A DNA stretch of 64,000 nucleotides from NCBI RefSeq assembly GCF_007858535.1, contig NZ_CP040174.1, positions 2,418,001 through 2,482,000 of the forward strand, given 5' to 3'. The stretch's first letter is position 1. Each line of letters begins with the position of its first letter. Positions 1 through 10,435 of the stretch are shown one piece after another. This DNA comes from Arthrobacter sp. UKPF54-2 (GTDB taxonomy: Bacteria > Actinomycetota > Actinomycetes > Actinomycetales > Micrococcaceae). The translations under genes and the position numbers were made by a program. The notes under the pieces were generated by a model, which saw only the letters and a program-made list of their open reading frames with translations, made no database searches and had not been told where the DNA came from.

Positions 1-219
1 GTCGAACCCGGCTCCGCCGCCGGCGTCGCCGGGCTGATCAAGAAGCACGCAGCCGGCGAGGTCCCATCCGGCAAGACCATCGTCATCACGGTCACCGGCC
101 ACGGCCTGAAGGACCCGCAGTGGGCCCTGCGCACCGAGGACGGCGCTGAGGTGCAGCCGGTCAAGGTCGCCAACGACGTCGTCACGGTGGCAGCCGAACT
201 GGGACTGGAAGAAAAATAG
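1..219 (+). CDS. thrC: Threonine synthase, C-terminal end (partial)
   Basis: The window opens inside this gene; the last 72 codons are visible. Threonine synthase is the PLP enzyme that converts O-phosphohomoserine to threonine in the cytoplasm. The visible tail includes TVTGHGLKDP, a sequence typical of the C-terminal lobe of this family, and the next gene is homoserine kinase, which makes its substrate. The TAG stop ends 2 nt before the GTG start of thrB, so the two are surely co-transcribed and probably translationally coupled. The PLP lysine and N-terminal domain lie outside the window. Confidence 0.85.
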   Translation, partial: VEPGSAAGVAGLIKKHAAGEVPSGKTIVITVTGHGLKDPQWALRTEDGAEVQPVKVANDVVTVAAELGLEEK

Positions 220-221
220 CC

Positions 222-1208
222 GTGGAAACCACCCTCACCGTCCCGGCCGAATCGCCCGCCGACACGCCGGCGGTTCCGGCGGGGCAGGTCGTCACCGTCC
301 GGGTACCGGCCACCAGCGCCAACCTGGGCCCCGGCTACGACAGCCTGGGGCTGGCGCTCTCGCTGCACGACACGCTTACGGTGGAGACCCTCGCCAGCGG
401 CGAACTGGAGTTCGAGCTCAGCGGCGAGGGCGCGGACACGCTGCCTCGCGACGCGAGCCACCTGGTGGCGAGGGCCCTCACCGAGGCGCTGCACCTGCTC
501 GGCTTCCGGCACGAGGGACTGCGGATCACGGCGGACAACGTCAACCCGCACGGCCGCGGGCTCGGGTCCTCCGCGGCCGCCGTGGTGGCCGCCGCCACCG
601 CCGCGAACGCCCTGGTCCCCGCGGAGTCCCGGCGCGGCAAGGACTGGATCCTGCAGTTCACCTCAAGGCTTGAGGGCCACCCGGACAACGTGGCACCGGC
701 CATTTTCGGCGGACTGGCGCTGTCCTGGCAGGACAGTGACCAGTACAGCAGCACCTGCGCCACGGTCGACCCTGCGATCATTCCGGTGGTCGCCGTTCCG
801 GACTTCGAGCTGTCCACCGAGGCCGCGCGGGCCTTGCTGCCGGCCTCCGTGGGGCACCACGCCGCGGCCATGAACTCCGGACGCGCTGCCCTGCTGATCC
901 ACGCCCTGACGCGGAAGCCCGAATTCCTGCTGCCCGGCACTGAGGACTACCTGCACCAGAGCTACCGGGCCCAGGCCATGCGGCCCAGCGCCGAGCTGAT
1001 TGCCGCGCTGCGGCGCGCCGGCCACGCCGCCGTCGTCTCCGGCGCGGGACCCACCGTGCTGGTCCTGGCCGCGGGAGAAAACGAAGCGGCCGACGTCGTC
1101 GAGGCCATCGGCACTTTCACCGCCGCCAACACGCCGGAGGTTGCCTGGCGTGTGATGAAGCTGGCTGTGGACACTGAAGGTGCTAAAGTGGAAGTGCACC
1201 GGCGGTAA
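222..1208 (+). CDS. thrB: Homoserine kinase
   Basis: Phosphorylates homoserine with ATP to give O-phosphohomoserine, the substrate of the upstream threonine synthase. It is a GHMP kinase of 328 residues, near the usual 300-320. An N-terminal VRVPATSANLGPGYDSLG motif and the GHMP ATP loop GRGLGSSAAA (around residues 110-120) are clear, as is a C-terminal GAGPTVLVLA motif. The GTG start at 222 sits directly after the thrC stop; the first 25 residues are Pro/Ala-rich, and translation could begin slightly later. It closes the thr operon, with a 309-bp gap before rho. Confidence 0.93.
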   Translation: METTLTVPAESPADTPAVPAGQVVTVRVPATSANLGPGYDSLGLALSLHDTLTVETLASGELEFELSGEGADTLPRDASHLVARALTEALHLLGFRHEGLRITADNVNPHGRGLGSSAAAVVAAATAANALVPAESRRGKDWILQFTSRLEGHPDNVAPAIFGGLALSWQDSDQYSSTCATVDPAIIPVVAVPDFELSTEAARALLPASVGHHAAAMNSGRAALLIHALTRKPEFLLPGTEDYLHQSYRAQAMRPSAELIAALRRAGHAAVVSGAGPTVLVLAAGENEAADVVEAIGTFTAANTPEVAWRVMKLAVDTEGAKVEVHRR

Positions 1209-1517
1209 TCACGCAAGCTTTTTCTAAGACCGCGATGTTGGCCAAGTTGCCTCTCTCATCTTTCACTGCGCAATATTTTCCGGTGCCACCTGCTTTCGGT
1301 CTGACGCAGGAAGCTGCAGAATTCCTCTGTACCCCCTGATATGTCAGCCGGCCGTTCCTCAATTCCGGAGCGTGACCTGGTGTAGCAGTATCCGGCCCTG
1401 CCGGCCGAAATCCAACCGGCAAGGCCGAAATCCCGGCTGCAGATCTGAACTGCAGCCCAGATCAAATCACCGCGTCCAGCTCCTAGCCTGGACGCCGTCG
1501 AGGGGGAAGGATCCTTC
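1209..1517 (+). promoter_or_regulatory. rho upstream region / leader
   Basis: This 309-bp stretch has no convincing gene. It contains an 11-bp direct repeat GGCCGAAATCC at 1403-1413 and 1423-1433, exactly 20 bp apart. A perfect 8-bp hairpin GGCTGCAG / CTGCAGCC (1435-1442 and 1450-1457) follows. The purine-rich AGGGGGAAGG at 1501-1510 is a good ribosome binding site for the GTG at 1518. A weak promoter-like pair (TTGCCT near 1249, CAATAT near 1273) is possible but unproven. In other bacteria rho is autoregulated through its leader, so this may be a regulatory leader; that is inference. Confidence 0.4.
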
Positions 1518-3605
<2,088 letters not shown>

Positions 3606-3613
3606 CGTCGCGT

Positions 3614-3732
3614 AACCGCTCAAAAATTGGCGGCCCCGCCCCTCCGCCGGGCGGCCCACGATCTGCGATCGTGAGCCGTCCGGCTACGGCAGGCCCGAAG
3701 CCACTCCCTGGCCGCCAATTTTTCGAGCGGTT
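3614..3732. repeat. Long inverted-repeat element between rho and prfA
   Basis: Near-perfect inverted repeat: left arm 3614-3635, right arm 3710-3732, differing only by one inserted G, with 74 nt between. The arms carry AAAAATTGGCGGCC and its complement. Inside, CACGATC-TGC-GATCGTG (3657-3673) makes a second hairpin that extends with one G-U pair and one mismatch. The fold would be a long stem carrying an internal hairpin. The element fills almost the whole 188-bp gap and has no T-tract, so it is not an ordinary intrinsic terminator. A related element with the same GGCCGCCAATTT terminus lies at 23796-23889. Confidence 0.75.
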
Positions 3733-3793
3733 GTTGGTTTAAGAGGACCCACCCGCAGTAACTAGACTTGTAAGAGTCGAAAGAGGTTTTGAA

Positions 3794-4867
3794 ATGTTTG
3801 AGTCCGTACAGGGCCTGTTGGATGAGCATGACTCCATTCAGGCGCAGTTGGGGGATCCTGCTGTTTATGCTGACCAGAAGCTGGCCCGGAAGCTGGGGCG
3901 GCGTTCGGCGCAGTTGAATGGCATTGTGGAGGCCTACCACCGCTGGGAGGGCATCCGCGACGACCTGGCCGCGGCCAAGGAAATGGCCGCGGAGGATTCC
4001 GAGTTCGCGGCCGAGGTGCCCGAGCTCGAGGCTGCCCTGGAGACGGCGGCGGCCAAGCTGCGCCGCCTGCTGATCCCGCGCGACCCGGACGACGCCCGCA
4101 ACGTGATCCTCGAGGTCAAGGGCGGCGAGGGCGGCGACGAGGCTGCCCTGTTCGCCGGGGACCTGCTGCGTATGTACACACGGTATGCGGAATCCCGCGG
4201 CTGGAAGACTGAACTCATCTCGGCCACCGAATCGGACCTGGGCGGCTACAAGGACGTCCAGATGGCCGTCAAGGGAACCTCCAACGACCCCGCCGAGGGC
4301 GTCTACGCGCGGCTCAAGTTCGAAGGCGGCGTGCACCGCGTCCAGCGCGTCCCCGTCACCGAGTCGCAGGGCCGCATCCACACCTCGGCCGCCGGCGTGC
4401 TGGTGCTTCCCGAGGTGGACGAGCCCGAAGAACTCGAGATCAACCAGAACGACCTCAAAATCGACGTCTACCGTTCCTCCGGCCCCGGCGGCCAGTCGGT
4501 CAACACCACCGACTCGGCCGTTCGCATCACCCACCTGCCCACCGGCATCGTCGTGGCGATGCAGAACGAGAAGTCCCAGCTGCAGAACCGTGAAGCGGGC
4601 ATGCGCGTGCTGCGCGCCCGGATCCTGGCCCACCAGCAGGAGCAGATCGACGCCGAGAACTCGGCCCAGCGCAAGTCGCAGATCCGCACCATGGACCGCT
4701 CCGAGCGCATCCGCACCTACAACTACCCGGAAAACCGGATCGCCGACCACCGCACCGGCTACAAGGCGTACAACCTGGACCAGGTCATGAACGGCGACCT
4801 GGAGCCGGTTATCCAGTCCGCCATCGAGATGGACGAACAGGCCCGCCTCGACGCCATCGGCGACTAG
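3794..4867 (+). CDS. prfA: Peptide chain release factor 1
   Basis: Recognises UAA and UAG stop codons and triggers peptide release. At 357 residues it is the normal length. The release loop GGQ is at residues 232-234 in [17 protein letters not shown], and the RF1-type stop-codon region reads [14 protein letters not shown]; this PxT form marks RF1 rather than RF2. The ATG at 3794 follows AAAGAGG. The methyltransferase that modifies the GGQ glutamine, prmC, is encoded next, a conserved pairing. Unlike in Mycobacterium, no rpmE precedes it. Confidence 0.96.
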   Translation: MFESVQGLLDEHDSIQAQLGDPAVYADQKLARKLGRRSAQLNGIVEAYHRWEGIRDDLAAAKEMAAEDSEFAAEVPELEAALETAAAKLRRLLIPRDPDDARNVILEVKGGEGGDEAALFAGDLLRMYTRYAESRGWKTELISATESDLGGYKDVQMAVKGTSNDPAEGVYARLKFEGGVHRVQRVPVTESQGRIHTSAAGVLVLPEVDEPEELEINQNDLKIDVYRSSGPGGQSVNTTDSAVRITHLPTGIVVAMQNEKSQLQNREAGMRVLRARILAHQQEQIDAENSAQRKSQIRTMDRSERIRTYNYPENRIADHRTGYKAYNLDQVMNGDLEPVIQSAIEMDEQARLDAIGD

Positions 4868-4900
4868 CGCGCACGCGCGCGTCGATGACATCTGAGCCTG

Positions 4901-5797
4901 ATGATTCCTGATTCTGCTCCACGCCTCGCGGACGCGGTCCGCGAGGCCACGGCCGTGCTCGCCGCCGCCGGCGTGCCCAGTCCGAAGGTCGATGCCGAAC
5001 TGCTCGCCGGCCACCTGCTGGGCGTGGGCCCGGGCCGGGTGCGGGCCATGGTGCTCGGCGACACGCCGGCGCCGGCCGGCTATGCCGAACTGGTGGCCGA
5101 GCGCGCGCAGCGCATCCCGCTGCAGCACATCACGGGCGTGGCGCACTTCCGCTACCTCGAACTCGAGGTGGGCCCCGGCGTGTTTATCCCGCGGCCCGAA
5201 ACCGAGTCCGTGGTCCAGCTCGTGATCGACTGGCTCAAGGACCGGGGATCGGCGCACCCCAAGGTGGTGGACCTGGGCACCGGCTCCGGCGCGATCGCCG
5301 GTTCCGTCGCGCACGAAGTCCCCGGCGCCGAGGTCCATGCCGTGGAATTCAGCGAGTTCGCGCACGCCTGGGCGGCGAGGAACCTCCTGCCGCTGGGCGT
5401 GCGCCTGGTCCGCGGCGACCTGCGGGACGCGCTGCCCGAGCACAACGGAACGTTCGACGTCGTGGTGTCCAATCCGCCCTATATCCCCGCCGAAGCCGTC
5501 CCCAACGAACCCGAAGTGGCGCTGCACGATCCGCCCGAGGCGCTGTACGGCGGGGGAGCGGACGGCATGGAGCTCCCCGCGGCGGCCGCCGCGTCCGCGG
5601 CGAGGCTGCTGGTTCCCGGCGGCTACTTTGTGATGGAACACGCCGAGGTCCAGGCCGGCTGGATTGCCGCGATGCTGGAGCGCTCCGGCCTCTGGTCCTC
5701 AGTGACCACCCATCTGGACCTCAACGGCCGCGAACGTGCCACCAGCGCCGTGCGCCGGCCTGCCCCCACCCGCAGTGATGAAAGGATGTCCCAGTGA
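4901..5797 (+). CDS. prmC: Release factor glutamine methyltransferase
   Basis: N5-methylates the glutamine of the GGQ loop in release factors using S-adenosylmethionine. Visible features are an N-terminal helical domain with VLAAAGVPSPKVDAELLAGH, the peptide binding/hinge segment PLQHITG, the SAM motif VVDLGTGSGAIA (about residue 123) and the catalytic SNPPYIP (NPPY at residues 191-194). At 298 residues it has the family length. It lies 33 bp after prfA with little ribosome-binding sequence before the ATG at 4901. Its stop overlaps the GTG of the next gene by 4 nt. Confidence 0.94.
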   Translation: MIPDSAPRLADAVREATAVLAAAGVPSPKVDAELLAGHLLGVGPGRVRAMVLGDTPAPAGYAELVAERAQRIPLQHITGVAHFRYLELEVGPGVFIPRPETESVVQLVIDWLKDRGSAHPKVVDLGTGSGAIAGSVAHEVPGAEVHAVEFSEFAHAWAARNLLPLGVRLVRGDLRDALPEHNGTFDVVVSNPPYIPAEAVPNEPEVALHDPPEALYGGGADGMELPAAAAASAARLLVPGGYFVMEHAEVQAGWIAAMLERSGLWSSVTTHLDLNGRERATSAVRRPAPTRSDERMSQ

Positions 5798-6588
5798 CGA
5801 CCAGCTACGATTGCGCCGATGCAGCCCAGCGAGCCGCCGGACTTGAACACGCCCAGCGGGCAATCCGGGACCACAAGTGCGTGGTGCTCCCCACCGACAC
5901 CGTGTACGGAATCGCCGCGGATGCGTTCTCCCCGCAGGCTGTGACGCTGCTGCTCGCCGCCAAGGGCCGGGGCCGGACCATGCCGCCGCCGGTGCTCATC
6001 CCGCGCCTGAACGCCCTCGACGGCCTCGCCACCGACGTGTCCGCGGAGGCGCGCCAACTGGCCGAGGCGTTCTGGCCCGGCGGACTGACCCTGATCCTGC
6101 ACGCCCAGCCCTCGCTGGACTGGGACCTGGGCGAGACCAAGGGCACCGTGGCCCTCCGGCTCCCCGCCGACGACGTCGCCCAGGACCTGCTCACCCTCAC
6201 CGGACCGCTCGCGGTGTCCTCCGCGAACCGGACCGGCCAGCCCGCCGCGCAGAGCGCCGCCGACGCCGAGGCGCAGCTGGCGGAGTCGGTGGAGGTCTAC
6301 CTGGAGGGCGGCCACCGGCCGGTCGAGGGCGACGGCGCCGAACCATCCACCATCATCGACGCGACGGCCCTCCCGCTGCGTGTGGTCCGCCAGGGTGCCA
6401 TCAGCCTGGAGCGCCTGCGCGAAGTCGTGCCGGGCGTCCTCGGTGCCGGCGAAGAGCCGCCGGCCGAGCCTGCCGCAGCGCCGGCCGAGAATTCGGCGGA
6501 GCCTGCCGAGGCTCCCGCCGATCCCGCCGATCCTGCCGGGCCCGGCGACTCCGCCGGCTCGGCCCCCGACGATTCCCCAAGGAACTGA
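5794..6588 (+). CDS. Sua5/YrdC/YwlC family threonylcarbamoyl-AMP synthase
   Basis: Makes L-threonylcarbamoyladenylate from threonine, bicarbonate and ATP for t6A37 modification of ANN-decoding tRNAs. The YrdC core shows LPTDTVYGIAADAF, an AAKGRG stretch that follows the substrate lysine region, and the nucleotide-loop sequence GPLAVSSANRTGQPAA. The core ends near residue 220. The remaining roughly 45 residues are a Pro/Ala/Glu-rich tail that looks disordered and is not part of the catalytic fold. GTG start overlaps prmC (GTGA). This prmC-sua5-wecA order is the one seen in Mycobacterium (Rv1300-Rv1301-Rv1302). Confidence 0.9.
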   Translation: MTTSYDCADAAQRAAGLEHAQRAIRDHKCVVLPTDTVYGIAADAFSPQAVTLLLAAKGRGRTMPPPVLIPRLNALDGLATDVSAEARQLAEAFWPGGLTLILHAQPSLDWDLGETKGTVALRLPADDVAQDLLTLTGPLAVSSANRTGQPAAQSAADAEAQLAESVEVYLEGGHRPVEGDGAEPSTIIDATALPLRVVRQGAISLERLREVVPGVLGAGEEPPAEPAAAPAENSAEPAEAPADPADPAGPGDSAGSAPDDSPRN

Positions 6589-6589
6589 C

Positions 6590-7501
6590 ATGCAGCCCAA
6601 AGTCGCCGTCGCGGCCGTAACCTTTGACCGCCACGAGGAACTCGCCCTGCTGCTGAAGGGCCTGGCGGATCAGACCGCCCCGATCCACTCGGTCGCGCTC
6701 GTCGACTCCGGCACCGTGCCCGCCACCGGCGTCGTCGAGGCGCAGGGTGCGGAGAACATCAATTACCTGCGCTCCGAGGCGAACCTCGGCGGGGCCGGTG
6801 GCTTTGCGTACGCGATCCTCGCCGCCATGGCCAGCGGCGCCGAGTGGATCTGGATGATGGACGACGATGGCCACCCCGAGGACGCCAGCTGCCTCGCCGA
6901 ACTGCTCAAGACCGCCGAAGAGCACGGACTGGACATCGTGAGCCCGCTGGTCGCCGCCACCGCCGACCCCAACCGGCTCTCCTTCAACTTCCGGATCAAC
7001 GGGCTGCTGACCAACGACCGCTCGCGGCTGGCTCCGATGGGCTACCTCCCGGACATGGTGCACTTCTTCAACGGCGCGCTGATCCGCACCGAGGTCTTCT
7101 ACAAGATCGGCATCCCCGACGTGAAGTTCTTCATCCGCGGAGACGAAGTCGACTTCCTCTCGCGGGTGAAAAAGGCCGGGCTGAAGTACGGCACGCTGGC
7201 CACCGTGGCGGTGCAGCACCCCGCCACCTGGACCGAGATGAAGCCGGTCTTCGGCGGCTTTATCACCCCGGTCATCCCCGAGGGCGAGTTCAAGCGCTAC
7301 TGCTACTTCCGCAACCGGGGCTACCTCACCCGCAAGTACCGGAACCTGCGCTGGTTCGGTGCGGACATCGTCGGCTTCCCCTACTACTTCCTCAAGACCG
7401 GCGACCTCAAGGGCCTCGCGCACTGGTTCCGCGCCTACTCAACCGGGTTCCGCGGCAAGGGCTTCGGCTCGCCCGCGCAACTGATGTCCACCAACAGCTA
7501 G
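6590..7501 (+). CDS. GT2 family glycosyltransferase (first of a pair)
   Basis: A 303-residue GT-A fold glycosyltransferase, probably acting on the cytoplasmic face on a polyprenyl-linked surface glycan. An N-terminal VAAVTFDRHEELALLLKGL strand-helix, the NLGGAGGFAYAI segment and the metal-binding IWMMDDDG triple Asp are clear. The GGAGGF plus DDD pattern resembles the galactofuranosyl- and rhamnosyltransferase branch of GT2, including GlfT1, but the sugar cannot be told from sequence. I place the start at ATG 6590, with AAGGA at 6579-6583; a longer reading frame upstream is only the shadow of the Sua5 tail. Confidence 0.85.
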   Translation: MQPKVAVAAVTFDRHEELALLLKGLADQTAPIHSVALVDSGTVPATGVVEAQGAENINYLRSEANLGGAGGFAYAILAAMASGAEWIWMMDDDGHPEDASCLAELLKTAEEHGLDIVSPLVAATADPNRLSFNFRINGLLTNDRSRLAPMGYLPDMVHFFNGALIRTEVFYKIGIPDVKFFIRGDEVDFLSRVKKAGLKYGTLATVAVQHPATWTEMKPVFGGFITPVIPEGEFKRYCYFRNRGYLTRKYRNLRWFGADIVGFPYYFLKTGDLKGLAHWFRAYSTGFRGKGFGSPAQLMSTNS

Positions 7502-7507
7502 GCCGCC

Positions 7508-8467
7508 GTGGAGAACCTGTACGCCGTCGTCGTCACGTACAACCGCGCCGATTACCTGCGCAACCTGCTCGATTCCTTTGCCCGCCTCGGCACCGGTCCG
7601 GCGCGGATCATCGTGGTGGACAACGCCAGCGGCGACCACACGGCCGACGTCGTCGCCGCGGCACTGGCCGCCGGCCAGCCGATCGACTACGAGCGATTGG
7701 ACGAGAACGTCGGCGGCGCCGGCGGGTTCTCCCGCGGCGTCGAGCTCGCCCTCGGCCGCGGCGCGGAGTGGCTGTGGCTGATGGACGACGACGTCGAGGT
7801 GCTCCCCGGCGCGGTGGAGGCACTGGCAAAATTCACGCCGGAGTATTCCTGCCTGATCGGCCGCCGCTACGACGCCGACGGCAAGCCCTTCTTCTGGCAG
7901 CACCATTTTGTGGAGGCACTGGGGGTCTTCCTGCCGGTCTCCCGCGACGTTTTCGCACACTCCGAGGTGTTCCGCACCAACGTCGGAAACTTCGAAGGCA
8001 TGCTGATCAAGGCGTCGGTGGCGCGCAGCATCGGGCTGCCGGACCCGCGCTTCTTCATCACCTGGGACGATCTGATCTACGGCTGGCTCGCCGCGCAGCA
8101 GACCCCGGTGGTCTACGTCAACGCCTTCGTGATCAAAAAGGTCCGCGCACAGCGCCAGGTGGACCTCGGCCTGCGCCACCTCAACGATTCCTCGGACCTG
8201 AGCCGCCGCTACGTGATGCGCAACCGTGGCCACGTCGCGCAGTACCTCCGGGCCCACGGCAAGTTCCACCGGCTTGGCTTCGGGGCCGGGACGGCGCTGA
8301 CCTTCCTGAAGGAAATCGCCCGCCTGGTCCTCGTCGAACGGACCCTGAAGGGGACCGGGGCGCTCTGGCGCGGCTGGCGGGAATCCCGCGCCATCCTCGC
8401 CGACAGCGGCTGGAAACCCATGCCGCCGCTGCCTGCGGACCCGGGCAGCGGACGCGAAAGAGATTAG
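7508..8467 (+). CDS. GT2 family glycosyltransferase (second of a pair)
   Basis: A 319-residue glycosyltransferase homologous to the preceding one: VVVTYNRADYLRNLLDSF at the N-terminus, NVGGAGGFSRGVELAL, and the metal site LWLMDDDVEVLPG. Both lack membrane spans in the catalytic part and end in basic C-termini. The pair may have arisen by duplication and may add successive sugars to one lipid-linked acceptor. The GTG at 7508 is 6 nt after the previous stop, with no strong ribosome binding site, so coupling is likely. A terminator-like hairpin follows the stop. Confidence 0.85.
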   Translation: MENLYAVVVTYNRADYLRNLLDSFARLGTGPARIIVVDNASGDHTADVVAAALAAGQPIDYERLDENVGGAGGFSRGVELALGRGAEWLWLMDDDVEVLPGAVEALAKFTPEYSCLIGRRYDADGKPFFWQHHFVEALGVFLPVSRDVFAHSEVFRTNVGNFEGMLIKASVARSIGLPDPRFFITWDDLIYGWLAAQQTPVVYVNAFVIKKVRAQRQVDLGLRHLNDSSDLSRRYVMRNRGHVAQYLRAHGKFHRLGFGAGTALTFLKEIARLVLVERTLKGTGALWRGWRESRAILADSGWKPMPPLPADPGSGRERD

Positions 8468-8478
8468 TATCGTTCTAG

Positions 8479-8517
8479 GCCCCGACGCCGTCCGACAGTT
8501 GCGACGGGGCAGTTTTT
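8479..8517 (+). terminator. Intrinsic terminator-like hairpin
   Basis: GCCCCG-A-CGC (8479-8488) pairs with GCG-A-CGGGGC (8501-8510) across a 12-nt loop with one A/A mismatch, followed at once by AGTTTTT. It begins 12 nt after the second glycosyltransferase stop. It would end or weaken the rho-distal transcript here, and it argues that the next gene has its own promoter or is read through at reduced level. Confidence 0.6.
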
Positions 8518-8554
8518 GAAACAGGCGCATGGCCGCCGTGGTAGTGGAAGTCGG

Positions 8555-10435
8555 TTGCAATCTCTCTTGACTACGAAATCTGAAGCGCGCGAATCTGCCG
8601 CACAACGGGACGAGAAGCCCGCCCTCTGGATCTGGATCCAGCTGTTCCTCGACTCCATGTCGTGGATCGTGGCGATCGTCCTGGCCCTGCTGCTGCGCTA
8701 CGAGATGGGCATCCGCGCGGAGCAGTTCGCCGGCGCTTTCGTCATCGCCGCCATCGCCGTAGTCGCCCAGATGCTCGCCGGCTATGCCCTGGCCCTGTAC
8801 CGGGGCCGCTACCCGTTCGGCAGCTTCCAGGAGGCCAGGGCCCTCGTCTTCGTCACCGTGATTGTGGCCGCCTCGATCACCGTAAGCCTGCTGGTGCTCT
8901 ACGAGGCCATCAACATCGGCCGCAGCGTCGGCCTGATCGCCTTCCCCTTCGCCTGCCTCTTTATGGGCGCGGCCCGCTACGCGAAACGGCTCTACGTCGA
9001 GGGCAAGACCCGTCCCGGCGACGAAGCGCAGAACACCCTGATCTACGGCGCGGGCTTCCTGGGCAACTCGCTGCTGACCCGCATGCTGCAGGACCCGGAG
9101 TCCCCGTATTTTCCGGTGGGCCTGATCGACGACGACCCGGCAAAGAAGCACCTGCGCCTCTCCGGAGTCCAGGTCCTCGGCCGGGGCGAAGACCTCCCGG
9201 CGATCATTCGCCGGACCCGCGCGAGGGTGCTGGTGCTGGCGTTCGCCAACGTCGAGGCGCCGGTGGTGCGCCGCATCTCGGACGCCGTGGCCGGCCTGAA
9301 CATCCGCGTCCTCGTGCTGCCTCCGCTGCGGGACATGCTCGGCGGGGGCGCCCCCGACGGTTTCTCCGACTTCCGCGACGTCGCGGTCGAGGACCTGATC
9401 GGCCGCCGGCCGGTCGACATCAAGGTCGACGAAATCGCCGGCTACATCAAGGACAAACGCGTCCTCGTGACCGGCGCCGGCGGCTCGATCGGCTCCGAAC
9501 TCTGCCGCCAGATTGTGCAGTTCGCCCCGGCGGAACTGATCATGCTCGACCACGACGAGACCGGCCTGCAGCATACCCAGATCTCCATCACCGGCCGCGG
9601 CCTGCTGGCAGGCCGTGACACCGTGCTGGCCAACATCCGCGACGGCGAAGCGCTGCAGGAGATCTTCGAGGACCGCCGCCCCGAGGTGGTGTTCCACGCG
9701 GCCGCGCTCAAGCACGCGCCGCTGCTCCAGCAGTACCCGGTCGAAGCGTGGAAGACCAACGTCTGCGGCACCCTGAACGTCCTGCGCGCCGCCCAGCGGG
9801 CCGGCGTCTCGCACTTCGTGAACATCTCCACCGACAAGGCCGCCAACCCCACCACGGCCCTGGGCCACTCCAAGCGCGTCGCGGAGAAATTGACCGCCTG
9901 GATGGCCGGCCAGACCGGCAGCAAGTTCGTCTCGGTCCGCTTCGGCAATGTGATGGGCAGCCGCGGCTCCATGCTTCCCCTCTTCACCGAGCAGATCCGG
10001 GTGGGCGGGCCCGTCACGGTCACCGACCCCGATGTCACCCGTTTCTTTATGACGATTCCCGAGGCCTGCCAGCTGGTGATCCAGGCCGGCGCAATCGGCG
10101 CGGGCGGCGACGTGATGATCCTGGACATGGGCGAGCCGGTGCGGATCCTTGACGTCGCCCAGCGGATGATCGCCATGTCCGGCAAACAGGTCGAGATCAT
10201 CTACACCGGACTGCGGCCGGGGGAGAAGCTGCATGAGGAACTCGTCGGCACCGGCGAGTTGGACCAGCGGCCCCTGCACCCGAAGATTTCCCACACCCGG
10301 GCATCCCAGCAGGACCCGGACAAGCTTGACCTCAATGTTTGGCTGGCCCGCTGCGAGGCGGAACAGGGCGCCAGCATCGCCGACATCCCCGACGACGAGG
10401 CCGACGAAGCGGGCGAGATCCGGGTGGCGTCGTGA
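8555..10435 (+). CDS. Membrane nucleotide-sugar 4,6-dehydratase/epimerase (WbpM/CapD/PglF type)
   Basis: Probably dehydrates or epimerises a UDP-HexNAc to supply modified amino sugar for a surface glycan. It has four predicted membrane helices (about residues 30-145), a Rossmann-like linking domain beginning TLIYGAGFLGNSLL, and a C-terminal SDR domain starting RVLVTGAGGSIGSELCRQIV with the dehydratase segment NISTDKAANPTTALGHSKR. I use TTG 8555 because GGAAG lies 4 nt upstream. The more upstream in-frame TTG at 8516 falls inside the T-tract of the preceding terminator hairpin and is unlikely. TTG 8567 is another option. About 626 residues. Confidence 0.85.
   Translation: MQSLLTTKSEARESAAQRDEKPALWIWIQLFLDSMSWIVAIVLALLLRYEMGIRAEQFAGAFVIAAIAVVAQMLAGYALALYRGRYPFGSFQEARALVFVTVIVAASITVSLLVLYEAINIGRSVGLIAFPFACLFMGAARYAKRLYVEGKTRPGDEAQNTLIYGAGFLGNSLLTRMLQDPESPYFPVGLIDDDPAKKHLRLSGVQVLGRGEDLPAIIRRTRARVLVLAFANVEAPVVRRISDAVAGLNIRVLVLPPLRDMLGGGAPDGFSDFRDVAVEDLIGRRPVDIKVDEIAGYIKDKRVLVTGAGGSIGSELCRQIVQFAPAELIMLDHDETGLQHTQISITGRGLLAGRDTVLANIRDGEALQEIFEDRRPEVVFHAAALKHAPLLQQYPVEAWKTNVCGTLNVLRAAQRAGVSHFVNISTDKAANPTTALGHSKRVAEKLTAWMAGQTGSKFVSVRFGNVMGSRGSMLPLFTEQIRVGGPVTVTDPDVTRFFMTIPEACQLVIQAGAIGAGGDVMILDMGEPVRILDVAQRMIAMSGKQVEIIYTGLRPGEKLHEELVGTGELDQRPLHPKISHTRASQQDPDKLDLNVWLARCEAEQGASIADIPDDEADEAGEIRVAS

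Noticed and set aside
4866..4882. Alternating GC tract (GCGCGCACGCGCGCG) between prfA and prmC as Z-DNA or a hairpin regulator
   Set aside because: Too short and too easily explained by base composition; the gap is only 33 bp.
7439..10294. A 951-codon open frame on the minus strand, and other long antisense frames (3620-5641, 54668-57046, plus-strand 39321-41417)
   Set aside because: They lie opposite genes with clear catalytic motifs, have Arg/Gly/His-rich translations without domains, and are expected in DNA of this GC content.
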